Part shown: positions 45,925 to 54,115 of the stretch, piece after piece | Numbering within the stretch: the stretch's first letter is position 1 | Layout of the letters: every line of letters starts with the position of its first letter | Translations under genes and position numbers: made by a program | Notes under the pieces: generated by a model | The model's database searches: none | What the model was told of the DNA's origin: nothing | Seen by the model: the letters and a program-made list of their open reading frames with translations, nothing else | NCBI GenBank assembly: GCA_963781345.1 | Contig: CAWAFQ010000014.1 | Location: 1-64,000, forward strand | Length of the DNA stretch: 64,000 nt | Source: JBBRHQ01 sp963781345 | Lineage (GTDB): Bacteria > Actinomycetota > Thermoleophilia > Solirubrobacterales > 70-9 | Direction of reading: 5' to 3'

Positions 45925-47238
45925 ATGTCATCAGACGAACCCCTCATCGCCGCCACCGGCACCGCGTCGGTCGAGGGCTCCGCGGTCTACCCGATCGGCA
46001 CCCGCGTCAACGAGCGCGGCCACCTCGAGGTTGGCGGCTGTGACGTCGTCGAGCTCGCTCGCCAGTTCGGGACCCCCGCCTACGTCTACGCCGAGGACGA
46101 CATGCGCCTGCGAGCCCGTGCATACCTCGAGGCTCTCTCCGAGAGGACCGACTCCTTCGAGGTTCTCTACGCGAGCAAGGCGATGCCCTGCACCGCCACC
46201 TACCGGCTCTTCGCCGAGGAGGGTCTCTCCGTCGACGCCGCCTCCGGGGGAGAGCTGACGATGGCCCTGCGGGCGGGCTTCGACCCGGCCCGCATCCACA
46301 TGCACGGCAACAACAAGTCGGACGAGGAGATCCTGCTCGCGGCGCGCTCGGGTGTCGGGCACCTGATCCTCGACTCCTTCGACGAGATCGAGCGCTGCGA
46401 GCGCCTGCTCGAGGGCGCCCAGGACGTGCTCATCCGGGTCACCCCGGGAATCCGGCCCTCGACCCACGACTATGTCCAGACTGGGCAGATCGACTCGAAG
46501 TTCGGCTTCGGCGTCGCCGACGGCCTGGCGGCCGATGCGATCGAGCGGGTCCTGCTCTCGGAGCGGCTCAACCTGGTCGGGCTCCACGCCCACATCGGCT
46601 CTCAGATTCTCGACCTCGACTCCTATACGGCGGCGATCGGCGCCCTCGGTGACCTCGCCGGAGAGTGGTGTCACCTCGTCAACGTCGGCGGCGGTCTCGG
46701 GATCGCCTACACAGGCGACGACAGCCCGCCCTCGATCGACTCATATGCGCAGACCAAGGTCTCTGCGGTCAGGGAGGTGTTCGGTGAGGGGCCCCGCATC
46801 CTGGTCGAGCCGGGGCGCTCGCTGGTCGGCAACGCCGGCATCACCGTCTACACGGTCGGCACGGTCAAGCAGATACCCGGCGTTCGCACCTACGTCGCCG
46901 TCGACGGAGGGATGTCGGACAACCTGCGACCGATGCTCTACGGGTCGCGCTACGAGGCGCTGATCGCCGACCGTGCCGCTGAGCCGGCCGCTGACGCGGC
47001 GACAATCGCCGGGATGCACTGCGAGTCCGGGGACATCATCGTCCGCGACGCCCTGCTCGGCGCGCCGCGGGTCGGTGACATCCTGGTGACGCCGGCGACC
47101 GGCGCCTACGGATACGCGATGGCGAACAACTACAACGGCGTCCCGAGGCCACCGGTCGTCTTCTGCAAGGGTGGAGATGCGAGGCTGGTCGTGAGGCGGG
47201 AAACCTATGCCGATCTGACCGCGCGCGACGTCGAATGA
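45925..47238 (+). CDS. lysA: Diaminopimelate decarboxylase
   Basis: LysA makes L-lysine from meso-diaminopimelate. The 437-residue PLP enzyme has the Lys-anchoring FEVLYASKAM, HGNNKSDEEI, GLHAHIGSQI and VNVGGGLGIAY phosphate-binding segment, with EPGRSLVGNAG and CESGDII near the end. All fit the class III decarboxylase family; the final RRETYADLTARDVE is standard. It opens an aspartate-family run (lysA-hom-thrC-thrB). Confidence 0.97.
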   Translation: MSSDEPLIAATGTASVEGSAVYPIGTRVNERGHLEVGGCDVVELARQFGTPAYVYAEDDMRLRARAYLEALSERTDSFEVLYASKAMPCTATYRLFAEEGLSVDAASGGELTMALRAGFDPARIHMHGNNKSDEEILLAARSGVGHLILDSFDEIERCERLLEGAQDVLIRVTPGIRPSTHDYVQTGQIDSKFGFGVADGLAADAIERVLLSERLNLVGLHAHIGSQILDLDSYTAAIGALGDLAGEWCHLVNVGGGLGIAYTGDDSPPSIDSYAQTKVSAVREVFGEGPRILVEPGRSLVGNAGITVYTVGTVKQIPGVRTYVAVDGGMSDNLRPMLYGSRYEALIADRAAEPAADAATIAGMHCESGDIIVRDALLGAPRVGDILVTPATGAYGYAMANNYNGVPRPPVVFCKGGDARLVVRRETYADLTARDVE

Positions 47239-47321
47239 ACAGGCGCAGACAGAGAGCAAAGAGCGGAACACGGAGGCCAGAGGTCAGAGGCCAGGAGTCA
47301 GAGAAGAAGGGGCTCAGCTAG

Positions 47322-48545
47322 ATGGGGGATCGGATTCGGATCGGATTGCTCGGGCACGGCACGGTCGGGTCGGCGTTTGCCGAGCTGCTCGCTGATCGTG
47401 CCGACGCGGTCGAGGCGGCGACCGGGCGGCGACCCGAGGTCTCCGGGGTGCTGACCCGCAGCCGCGGCGACGCCGGCGAGATCCTCGGCGCCTCGGATCT
47501 GATCGTCGAGCTGATGGGGGGGATCGATCCCGCGCGCGGCCTCCTCCTCGACGCGTTGCGGGCCGGCAAGCCGGTCGTCACCGCGAACAAGCAGCTGCTC
47601 GCCCAGCACGGCGACGAGCTCTTCGACGCGGCCCGCGACGCCGGCGTCCAGCTCCGTTTCGAGGCCGCCGTCGCAGGGGTGATCCCGATCATCCGCGTGA
47701 TCCAGGAGAGCCTCGGGGTCACCGAGATCTCCAAGGTCTTCGGCATCGTCAACGGCACCACCAACTTCATCCTCAGCGAGATGGCCTCGACCGGCGCCGC
47801 CTACTCCGAGGTGCTGGCCCGGGCCCAGGAGCTGGGCTACGCCGAGGCCGACCCCTCCGACGATGTCGGGGGCGCCGACGCCGCGGCGAAGATGGCGATA
47901 CTGGCCCGGCTCGCCTTCCACACCCCGGTCAGCCTCGAGCAGGTTCCCTACGAGGGCATTGAGGGTGTCCAGCCCGACGACCTCGCATACGCGAAGGAGC
48001 TCGGGCTCTCGCTGAAGCTGCTCGGGGTCGCCGAGCGCCGCGACGACGGCATCAGCGTCGGCGTCTTCCCCTGCTTCCTCTACGCCGGCCACCCACTGGC
48101 CCCGGTCGGGGGCCCCTTCAACGCGGTCATGGTCGAGGCGCCGGCAATCACCGAGGTGACCATGTCGGGGCCGGGTGCAGGGGGGATCCAGACCGCGTCG
48201 GCGGTGCTCGGGGATGTCGTCTCGATCCTCAGCGGCGAGGCGCCGGTACACGAGACCCGCGAGACGCTGCCGGTCGTCACCGACGTTCCGTCCTCGTTCT
48301 ACCTGCACCTCGAGGTCGCCGATCGCCCCGGCGTCCTCGCCCAGATAGCGACGGTTCTCGGCAACAACGGAATCTCCGTCAAGAGCGTGGTGCAGCGAGG
48401 CATGGGCGACGACGCCCGGCTTGTGATGGTGCTGCACGAGTGCCTCGAGTCGCGTTTCTCGGCCGCACTCGCGGATATCGGCAATCTCGACTTCCTCCGC
48501 TCTCCCCCTCGATCGATCCGCGTAATAGAGGAGGAGTTCGTTTGA
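47322..48545 (+). CDS. hom: Homoserine dehydrogenase
   Basis: This 407-residue enzyme reduces aspartate semialdehyde to homoserine. The NAD(P)-binding IGLLGHGTVGSAFAELL, the catalytic-domain FGIVNGTTNFILSEM, GYAEADPSDDVGGADAAAKM and a C-terminal ACT regulatory domain (LEVADRPGVLAQIATVLGN) are all clear. The ACT domain suggests threonine feedback inhibition. The 83-nt upstream gap is purine-rich with short direct repeats. Downstream, a hairpin-rich gap precedes thrC. Confidence 0.97.
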   Translation: MGDRIRIGLLGHGTVGSAFAELLADRADAVEAATGRRPEVSGVLTRSRGDAGEILGASDLIVELMGGIDPARGLLLDALRAGKPVVTANKQLLAQHGDELFDAARDAGVQLRFEAAVAGVIPIIRVIQESLGVTEISKVFGIVNGTTNFILSEMASTGAAYSEVLARAQELGYAEADPSDDVGGADAAAKMAILARLAFHTPVSLEQVPYEGIEGVQPDDLAYAKELGLSLKLLGVAERRDDGISVGVFPCFLYAGHPLAPVGGPFNAVMVEAPAITEVTMSGPGAGGIQTASAVLGDVVSILSGEAPVHETRETLPVVTDVPSSFYLHLEVADRPGVLAQIATVLGNNGISVKSVVQRGMGDDARLVMVLHECLESRFSAALADIGNLDFLRSPPRSIRVIEEEFV

Positions 48546-48584
48546 GGGTGCTGAAGGCGCCGGCGGCCGCCCATCCGGAATTTG

Positions 48585-48650
48585 CCGGCCGCCGCTTTGC
48601 GGCGGCCGGAAATGCAGTGCGCCTTCGGCGCATTGACAGCCCCGCGGGGC
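48585..48650 (+). promoter_or_regulatory. Three hairpins between hom and thrC, possible attenuator
   Basis: Three perfect hairpins follow one another: CCGGCCGCCGC-TTT-GCGGCGGCCGG (48585-48609), TGCGCC-TTC-GGCGCA (48618-48632) and GCCCCGCGGGGC (48639-48650). A TTGACA box lies at 48633-48638. They may attenuate or modulate thrC expression, or terminate the hom transcript. Confidence 0.5.
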
Positions 48651-48713
48651 CGTTTGGGACATTCCTCCTGGGCGGCCGCCGTCGCCCCCTCCACTCTCTC
48701 CCGTAGATCCCAG

Positions 48714-49748
48714 ATGCCTGAGCCACTCATCGTCAGGTACAGGGACCGGTTGCCACTGGAGGAGGGGGATCCCGTGGTGAGTCTGAATGAGGGGTCGACG
48801 CCGTTGATACCCGCCGACCGCCTTTCCGAGCGGGTCGGAGCTCGTGTGTGGCTCAAGTTTGAAGGCGCCAACCCGACCGGGTCGTTCAAGGACCGGGGGA
48901 TGACGGTGGCGGTGTCGCGGGCCAAGGGGCGGGGGGCGGAGGCGATTATCTGTGCGTCTACCGGGAACACCGCGGCTAGTGCGGCGGCCTATGCGGCGCG
49001 GGCGGGGATGCGGGGGGCGGTGATCGTCCCCGAGGGCAAGATCGCGATCGGCAAGCTGGCGCAGGCACTGATGCACGGGGCGCGGGTGATCGCGCTCCAG
49101 GGGAACTTCGACGACGCGCTCCGGATCGTGCGCGATCTGGCCGACAAGCACCCGATCGAGCTGGTGAATTCTGTCAATCCGTACCGGATCGAGGGGCAGA
49201 AGACGGCCGCCTTCGAGGTGATCGAGGAGCTCGGGGAGGCACCCGACGCGCTCGCGACCCCTGTCGGAAACGCCGGCAACGTCACCGCCTACTGGAAGGG
49301 GTTCAGGGAGTCCGGGACCTCGCCGATTCTGTACGGCTTCCAGGCCGAGGGCGCCGCGCCTCTGGTCACGGGTGCACCCGTCGCCAATCCCGAGACCGTC
49401 GCCTCTGCGATCCGGATCGGCAACCCCGCCCGCTGGGAAGAGGCGATGGACGCCTTCACCACCTCCCGCGGCCGCGTCGCGGCCGTCTCCGATGGGCAGA
49501 TCCTCGACGCCTACCACTGGCTCGCCGCCACCGAGGGCGTCTTCTGCGAGCCCGCCTCGGCCGCCTCGGTCGCCGGCATCCTCGCTCACGGCCTCCCGGT
49601 CCTCGAGGGCACGGCGCCGCCCGAGACAATCGTCTGCGTCCTCACCGGCCACGGCCTCAAGGACCCCGACACCGCCCTGGGAAAGGCGCCGGCGGTGATC
49701 AGCTGCGAAAACGACCTCGCGGCCGCCGAGCGCGCAGTCTTCGGCTGA
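48714..49748 (+). CDS. thrC: Threonine synthase
   Basis: ThrC converts O-phosphohomoserine to threonine with PLP. At 344 residues it has the short bacterial length. The Lys-anchoring PTGSFKDRGMTVA and ICASTGNTAASAAAYAA (PLP-phosphate contact) are clear, plus GNAGNVTAYWKGF. ATG 48714 (MPEPLIVRYRDRLP) is the real start; the upstream in-frame ATG 48582 reads through the hairpin block. It is separated from thrB by 1.4 kb that carries a hairpin cluster and an opposite-strand gene. Confidence 0.96.
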   Translation: MPEPLIVRYRDRLPLEEGDPVVSLNEGSTPLIPADRLSERVGARVWLKFEGANPTGSFKDRGMTVAVSRAKGRGAEAIICASTGNTAASAAAYAARAGMRGAVIVPEGKIAIGKLAQALMHGARVIALQGNFDDALRIVRDLADKHPIELVNSVNPYRIEGQKTAAFEVIEELGEAPDALATPVGNAGNVTAYWKGFRESGTSPILYGFQAEGAAPLVTGAPVANPETVASAIRIGNPARWEEAMDAFTTSRGRVAAVSDGQILDAYHWLAATEGVFCEPASAASVAGILAHGLPVLEGTAPPETIVCVLTGHGLKDPDTALGKAPAVISCENDLAAAERAVFG

Positions 49749-49871
49749 AGAGTCGCCAAGTCTGACTCGCCCGGAGCCGACTCGCATTTGAGCCTCGCCA
49801 AGGGCTGGCACGCCCATGGGCCTCGCCAGGCCGACGGGGTCGGCAACGACCACGCCATGCGGCTGCACCGG

Positions 49872-50062
49872 GACGTGGCCGACCTAAGGCTCGGTATGCG
49901 TGCGCGAGGTCGGCCACGTCGGCCTGAAGGGGACGTGGCCGACCAAAGGCTCGGTATGCGTGCGCGAGGTCGGCCACGTCGGGGAGGGGACCGGGGCGGC
50001 CCCATCTGCAGGGGACGTGGCCGACCAAAGGCTCGGTATGCGTGCGCGAGGTCGGCCACGTC
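49872..50062. repeat. Three 49-nt stem-loops, same arms as the cysS-upstream array
   Basis: The 373-nt gap 49749-50121 contains copies at 49872-49920, 49932-49980 and 50014-50062. Arms GACGTGGCCGACC and GGTCGGCCACGTC are perfect 13-bp complements. The 23-nt loop contains GGCTCGGTATGCGTGCGC, so the loop differs from the 15913 array while the arms are the same. No gene is seen in this gap. Confidence 0.9.
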
Positions 50063-50121
50063 CGGGAGGGGCCGGGGTGGCAAGGTGGGGGGGCATCTGG
50101 GCACCCTGGGGCGGGAGGTGT

Positions 50122-51075
50122 CTAGCGAAATGCGGCGCGCATCGGGCGGGCTCTGGCCGCGGCCCGCAGGTGCCCGAGGCCGAAGTGGTCCTCGATCGTG
50201 CGCAACAGCGAGTAGTGCGTGTATGCCTTGCCCAGGCGGGCGTTTCGGCGGACGTCGGGCCCGGCGAGGATCGTCGCCACCCTGCCGCCGTAGGCGTTGC
50301 CGCAGCAGCCGGCGGAGCTGGTGCCCTCGTCGAAGGTGATGGCGAGGAGGCCGTGGGGGCCGAGATGGCGCAGGAGCCTGGGCACGAGCCGTCGCAGGTA
50401 GGCATCACCGACCGAGATCGAGCAGTCGTGGGCGTCGTTGCAGAGGTCGGGTGTGATCCAGCTGAAGGGCGCGATCGTCTCACGCCTGAGGTCGGCCGCC
50501 AGGCGCCGGCCGGGGACGATCCGCTTGCAGAGGCCGGGGTCGGAGGTGATCTCGGGGAAGTAGGCGAACGGGTTGTGCTTCTTGGCGTAGCCGCCGCTGT
50601 AGGGGCCGCCGAAGCAGGGTGACGGCATTCCATCCATGTAGGCGCGCCAGCCGATGCCGGCACCGCTGAGCTGGGTCGCGAGGCTGGCACCCCGGGCCTC
50701 GCAGTCGGTGCAGTCGTTGTTGATGCCGAAGGTCGACCCGCCGAGGATCGCCAGGTAATTGGGCAGCGAGGGGTGGGTGATGGCGAAGTAGCGGGTGGCC
50801 AGGGCTCGACGGGACGCGAGGTGGTTGAGGTAGGGCGCCGCGGCGCTGCCGATCACCTGGTCGTACTCGCGGTTCTCCATCACGAGCACGAAGACACGCG
50901 AGCCCCCGGCCGGCGCAACGGAGGCACGCGAGCCCGCGGTGGGGGCGACGAGGATACGCGAGCCGGCGGTGGGCCCGGCCTCAGGCGCCTGCGCGCTCCC
51001 GCCCCCGGCCCCGCAGGCGCCAAGGCCGGCGATCATCGCCGCCGTGAGCAGGAGCAGTGGTCCGCGGGACTTCAT
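50122..51075 (-). CDS. Exported lipoprotein phosphoesterase (PF04185-like)
   Basis: This 317-residue protein has an N-terminal lipoprotein signal (LLLLTAAMIAGLGACG, lipobox). Tandem short repeats (APTAGSRILV, APTAGSRASV, APAGGSRVFV) follow, then the phosphoesterase core. VLVMENREYDQVIG supplies the metal Glu/Asn, THPSLPNYLAILGG the nucleophile Thr/Ser, and FDEGTSSAGC and THYSLLRTIEDHFGL the C-terminal metal site. It is related to acid phosphatase/phospholipase C enzymes. AGGTGA sits 8 nt before ATG 51075. It is on the opposite strand between thrC and thrB. Confidence 0.82.
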   Translation of the reverse strand: MKSRGPLLLLTAAMIAGLGACGAGGGSAQAPEAGPTAGSRILVAPTAGSRASVAPAGGSRVFVLVMENREYDQVIGSAAAPYLNHLASRRALATRYFAITHPSLPNYLAILGGSTFGINNDCTDCEARGASLATQLSGAGIGWRAYMDGMPSPCFGGPYSGGYAKKHNPFAYFPEITSDPGLCKRIVPGRRLAADLRRETIAPFSWITPDLCNDAHDCSISVGDAYLRRLVPRLLRHLGPHGLLAITFDEGTSSAGCCGNAYGGRVATILAGPDVRRNARLGKAYTHYSLLRTIEDHFGLGHLRAAARARPMRAAFR

Positions 51076-51156
51076 TATTCCGGTCACCTGACGGGGATTA
51101 GAACACCCGCCGGAGATGTTGGCTGCGGTTGCCGGCGCTCCGGCGGAGCCGCGGCC

Positions 51157-51174
51157 TAAGCTGGGGGCCGGGTG
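51157..51174 (+). promoter_or_regulatory. Leaderless-type promoter, TAAGCT-N9-GTG (thrB)
   Basis: TAAGCT (51157-51162) is 9 nt from GTG 51172. Confidence 0.5.
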
Positions 51175-52056
51175 ACCAATCGCCGGCGACTGATCCGCGT
51201 TCCCGCAAGCTCGGCCAATCTCGGTCCGGGATACGACGTCATGGCCGCGGCGCTCTCGCTCTTCTGCGAGGTCGAGGTCGCCGAGAGCGATGAGTTCGCC
51301 CTCGACGCGGGTGGACTCGACGTCTCGAATGGTCGCGACAACCTCGTGGTGCGCGCCTTCGAGACCCTGCACAGCGCCGACGATCTCTCCTTTGCGATCC
51401 GCAGCGAGATCCCGCTCGCGCGCGGCCTCGGCTCCAGTGCGGCTGCGATCGTCGCCGGTCTCGTCGCCGCCGACCACCTCTTCGAGTTGGCTCTGAGCCG
51501 CGAGGAGCTGCTGGCGCGGGCGGCCGAGATCGAGGGCCACCCTGACAACGTCGCCGCGGCGATCTACGGGGGTTTCGTCGCCTGCGGGCGAGATCGGGCC
51601 GGCGGAGGCCCGCTGGCGGCCCGCTTCGACCCGCCCGAGGGGCTCGAGGCCGTCGTCGTCATCCCGGCGGAGGAGGTCTCGACCGAACGGGCCCGGGAGG
51701 CGATTCCCGACGAGGTGCCGCTTGCCGACGCCGTCGACAACATCAGTGCCGCCTCGTTCCTCGTACTGGGCCTGCAGCAGGCCGATCTGGCGCTGGTCTC
51801 ACGCGGCCTCAGCGACAGCATCCACCAGCCGCGGCGGCGTGAGCTCTACCCCCGCTCGATGGAGATAGTCGATTCGGCGCCCGAGCTCGGCGCCCTCGGA
51901 GCGACGATCTCCGGCGCCGGCCCGACCGTCCTCGTCTGGACCACCTGGCAGGACACCGGCCGCGTCGTCGCCGAGCTCGAGCGCCGCTGCGGCGACTGGG
52001 CCGAGGTCCGCCGGCTCCCCTTCACGCCCCACGGCGCCGACGTCCCCGAGCTCTGA
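51172..52056 (+). CDS. thrB: Homoserine kinase
   Basis: This 294-residue GHMP kinase phosphorylates homoserine. RVPASSANLGPGYDVMAAAL is the N-terminal signature, EIPLARGLGSSAAAIVAGL the phosphate-binding GLGSS loop, and ATISGAGPTVLVWT the C-terminal motif. GTG 51172 follows a TAAGCT box and no Shine-Dalgarno sequence is seen. It completes the threonine branch begun by hom and thrC. Confidence 0.96.
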   Translation: MTNRRRLIRVPASSANLGPGYDVMAAALSLFCEVEVAESDEFALDAGGLDVSNGRDNLVVRAFETLHSADDLSFAIRSEIPLARGLGSSAAAIVAGLVAADHLFELALSREELLARAAEIEGHPDNVAAAIYGGFVACGRDRAGGGPLAARFDPPEGLEAVVVIPAEEVSTERAREAIPDEVPLADAVDNISAASFLVLGLQQADLALVSRGLSDSIHQPRRRELYPRSMEIVDSAPELGALGATISGAGPTVLVWTTWQDTGRVVAELERRCGDWAEVRRLPFTPHGADVPEL

Positions 52057-52105
52057 CCCCACCGTCTGCCCCTCCCTCCTCCGCTCCTCAGCCCCCCTTC
52101 CTCCC

Positions 52106-52154
52106 GTCGAGTGGACGATTTCCCGTGATATTTCAGGGTTTTCGTCCACTCGAC
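52106..52154. repeat. 49-nt nested stem-loop, GTCGAGTGGAC family copy 2
   Basis: GTCGAGTGGACGA (52106-52118) and TCGTCCACTCGAC (52142-52154) are perfect 13-bp arms. The loop begins TTTCCC and contains an inner hairpin (CCC-G-TGA/TCA-GGG) different from copy 1 at 9557. It lies between thrB and the convergent SnoaL gene. Confidence 0.8.
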
Positions 52155-52224
52155 CCGGGATTTCGACCCCGACCCCGGCCCCCGGGCCGGGGTCGGGGTC
52201 GGGGCGTGGGAGGGCGGGCGTTGC

Positions 52225-52662
52225 TCAGTCGAGAAGGCCGACCTGGCGCAGGATCGAGACGCTGTCGGAGTAGACGTCCTTGCGCTTGACGAGGCCGTCC
52301 TCAAACGGGATCACGTCCATGCCGTTCCACTCGATCGTCTTCCCGGTCGGCTCGGCGATGAGGTCGCCGCGGCGCATCTCGCTGGCATGGGTCGCGGACG
52401 CGGTCCACTCCTGGACGACGAGGCCGTCGCGAACGTAGAGGCGGCGGGGGGTGAAGTTGATGTCTGGCCAGGTCTCGAAGATCGCGCCGATGTGGCCGCG
52501 GGCGGCCTCGCCCTCGGCCGACTCACCGGCGGTGTGGTTCTCGAAGACCATGTCGGGCGCGTGCATCGACATGATCGCGTCGAGGTCATGGGCGTTCCAG
52601 GCGTCGTTGTAGCGCCCGATCGTCTCCTCCAGGGCAGTGGGTGCGTCCTTCTCTGAGCCCAT
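52225..52662 (-). CDS. SnoaL-like/nuclear transport factor 2-fold protein
   Basis: This 145-residue protein has the NTF2-like pattern of a helical start (ALEETIGRYNDAWNAHDLDA) and a curved sheet (MVFENHTAGESAEGEAARGH, LVVQEWTASATHASEMR, WNGMDVIPFEDGLV). This is usual for SnoaL-like polyketide cyclases or ester hydrolases and limonene-epoxide-hydrolase relatives. AGGAGG lies 4 nt before the ATG. It is divergent from the cupin gene. The substrate is unknown. Confidence 0.8.
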   Translation of the reverse strand: MGSEKDAPTALEETIGRYNDAWNAHDLDAIMSMHAPDMVFENHTAGESAEGEAARGHIGAIFETWPDINFTPRRLYVRDGLVVQEWTASATHASEMRRGDLIAEPTGKTIEWNGMDVIPFEDGLVKRKDVYSDSVSILRQVGLLD

Positions 52663-52732
52663 CCATCCTCCTCGTCTCTGGTTCGTTGACCAGGCGGTAT
52701 CGTCGCACTGAATCGAGGAGAGAGGAGAAAGA

Positions 52733-53113
52733 ATGGGCGAGGGCAACGGCTACACCCTGAAGAACTGGGACGACTTCGAGCAGATGGAGGGTTCCGGAGA
52801 GTCGAACTGGAGGCTGGCGCGAAAGTCGCTGGGGATCAACTCCTTCGGGATCAACATCGTCGACATCGGCCCCGGCGGCGAGCTACCCGAGCACGACGAG
52901 ACCGGGCGCGACCAGGAGGAGGTCTTCATCGTCATCGACGGCGACGCGACCGCGGTCATCGACGGCGTCGAGCATCCGGCGCCGCGGGGGACCTTCGTCC
53001 GCGTCGCCCCGGAGGTCCGCCGCACGATCCGAAACGGCGGCGAGGCGCCGGCAAGAGTGATGGTCGTGTCGGCCCCGCGCTCGAGTGGCTACGAGCCGAT
53101 GGGCTGGGGCTAG
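52733..53113 (+). CDS. Cupin-domain protein
   Basis: This 126-residue cupin has the first motif GGELPEHDETGRDQEEVFIV, where GxHxH is replaced by E-H-D, and the second motif around EHPAPRGTFVRVAPEVRRTI. GAG-rich Shine-Dalgarno GAGAGGAG ends 6 nt before ATG 52733. The usual metal-binding His set is only partly present (one His in PEHDE), so a sensor or binding role is as likely as enzymatic activity. It overlaps a shared terminator with the convergent parA. Confidence 0.78.
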   Translation: MGEGNGYTLKNWDDFEQMEGSGESNWRLARKSLGINSFGINIVDIGPGGELPEHDETGRDQEEVFIVIDGDATAVIDGVEHPAPRGTFVRVAPEVRRTIRNGGEAPARVMVVSAPRSSGYEPMGWG

Positions 53114-53149
53114 AGAAGCCGCGGGCCGCTGCGGCGGGGGCGTCTCTAG
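53110..53149. terminator. Hairpin shared by the convergent cupin and parA genes
   Basis: CTAGAGA (53110-53116) pairs with TCTCTAG (53143-53149), enclosing an inner CCGC/GCGG stem, and covers the two stop codons. The 36-nt gap between the genes leaves little else to serve as terminator. Confidence 0.5.
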
Positions 53150-53944
53150 CTACGCCGCCGGCGCCAGCTCGGCGGCCATCGCCTCCACCGCTGCGTGCTG
53201 CTCGGGCATCTCCAGGCGCTCGAAGATCTCCGCCGAGAGGCGCAGGTAGTCGACTCCGCGCTGCGGCCGGTAGCTGAGGATCGGGATCGCGCGCTCGGCC
53301 GACTCCGCGTAGGCGATCGAGCGCCTGATCACGGACTCGAAGACCTTCTCGCCGAAGTGCTCGCGCAGCGACTCGAGCGTCTGGCGCGCGTGGTTGGTGC
53401 GCATGTTCGCCATGTTGAGGACGATCCCGAGGACGTTGAGCTCGGGGTTGAGATTGTCACGGGCCAGCGAGATGACCTCGAGCGCCTGCTCCACGCCCTG
53501 GAGGGAGAAGTACTCCGCTTCGGTCGAGAGCAGCGCCTGATCCGCGGCGCAGAGGGCGTTGACCGTCAGCAGGCCAAGGGTGGGGGGGCAGTCGATCAGG
53601 ATCACGTCGTAGCGCCGCTTCGGCTCGCGCAGGGCGTTTCGCAGGGTCAGCTCCCGCCCCATCTTCCCGGAGAGGATCAGCTCGGCCTCGGCGAGGCCGA
53701 GGTTGGCGGGGATCACGGGGCCGTGGATCGCGTCGATGGCGCGGGCCTGACCGGCGAGCACCTCGCCCAGGGTCGGCTGCGCCGCCGGGTCGGTGTCGAA
53801 GTAGTCGGAGAGGCTGCCCTGGGGGTCGGCGTCGACGGCGAGGGTCTCGAGGCCGACCCGCTCGAATACGTCAGCGAGCGACCGCGTCAGCGTCGTCTTG
53901 CCGGTGCCGCCTTTCTGGGATAGGACCGCGATGGTTGTCGCCAC
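53150..53944 (-). CDS. ParA/Soj-family ATPase (orphan)
   Basis: The 264-residue deviant-Walker ATPase begins with SQKGGTGKTTLTRSLADVF (signature Lys). LAVDADPQGSLSDYF, VILIDCPPTLGLLTVNAL and a C-terminal region (LRLSAEIFERLEMPEQH) of ParA/Soj type follow. These ATPases position chromosomes, plasmids or protein complexes. No ParB gene or parS-like site is evident nearby, so the cargo is unknown. TAGGAT lies 7 nt before GTG 53944 on the minus strand. It is divergent from gltB. Confidence 0.93.
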   Translation of the reverse strand: MATTIAVLSQKGGTGKTTLTRSLADVFERVGLETLAVDADPQGSLSDYFDTDPAAQPTLGEVLAGQARAIDAIHGPVIPANLGLAEAELILSGKMGRELTLRNALREPKRRYDVILIDCPPTLGLLTVNALCAADQALLSTEAEYFSLQGVEQALEVISLARDNLNPELNVLGIVLNMANMRTNHARQTLESLREHFGEKVFESVIRRSIAYAESAERAIPILSYRPQRGVDYLRLSAEIFERLEMPEQHAAVEAMAAELAPAA

Positions 53945-53957
53945 GGCGACGATCCTA
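53942..53957 (-). promoter_or_regulatory. Leaderless-type promoter, TAGGAT-N7-GTG (parA)
   Basis: TAGGAT (53957-53952) is 7 nt from GTG 53944 on the minus strand. Confidence 0.5.
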
Positions 53958-53996
53958 CCCCGCCGCCGCCGGGTCGCCGCCGCCCGGCTGCGTATC

Positions 53997-54002
53997 TATA
54001 AT
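53997..54002 (+). promoter_or_regulatory. TATAAT box, probable gltB promoter
   Basis: A perfect TATAAT (53997-54002) in the divergent parA-gltB gap suggests a start near 54009 and a leader of about 107 nt with GGGAGG (54106-54111) before ATG 54116. No clear -35 box is visible. Confidence 0.4.
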
Positions 54003-54115
54003 CCCATCCGTTCGATGCCCGGCCCGCCGTCCCCGAAGCTCGCGGGAGGCGGATCGCCCGGCAATAAACCCCGTCGCGCGCCCACTCGAAGAAGGCGCGG
54101 AACCCGGGAGGCAAG

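Noticed and set aside
53150..54115. Replication origin near the ParA gene
   Set aside because: No ParB gene, dnaA/dnaN, DnaA-box cluster or AT-rich unwinding region is visible.
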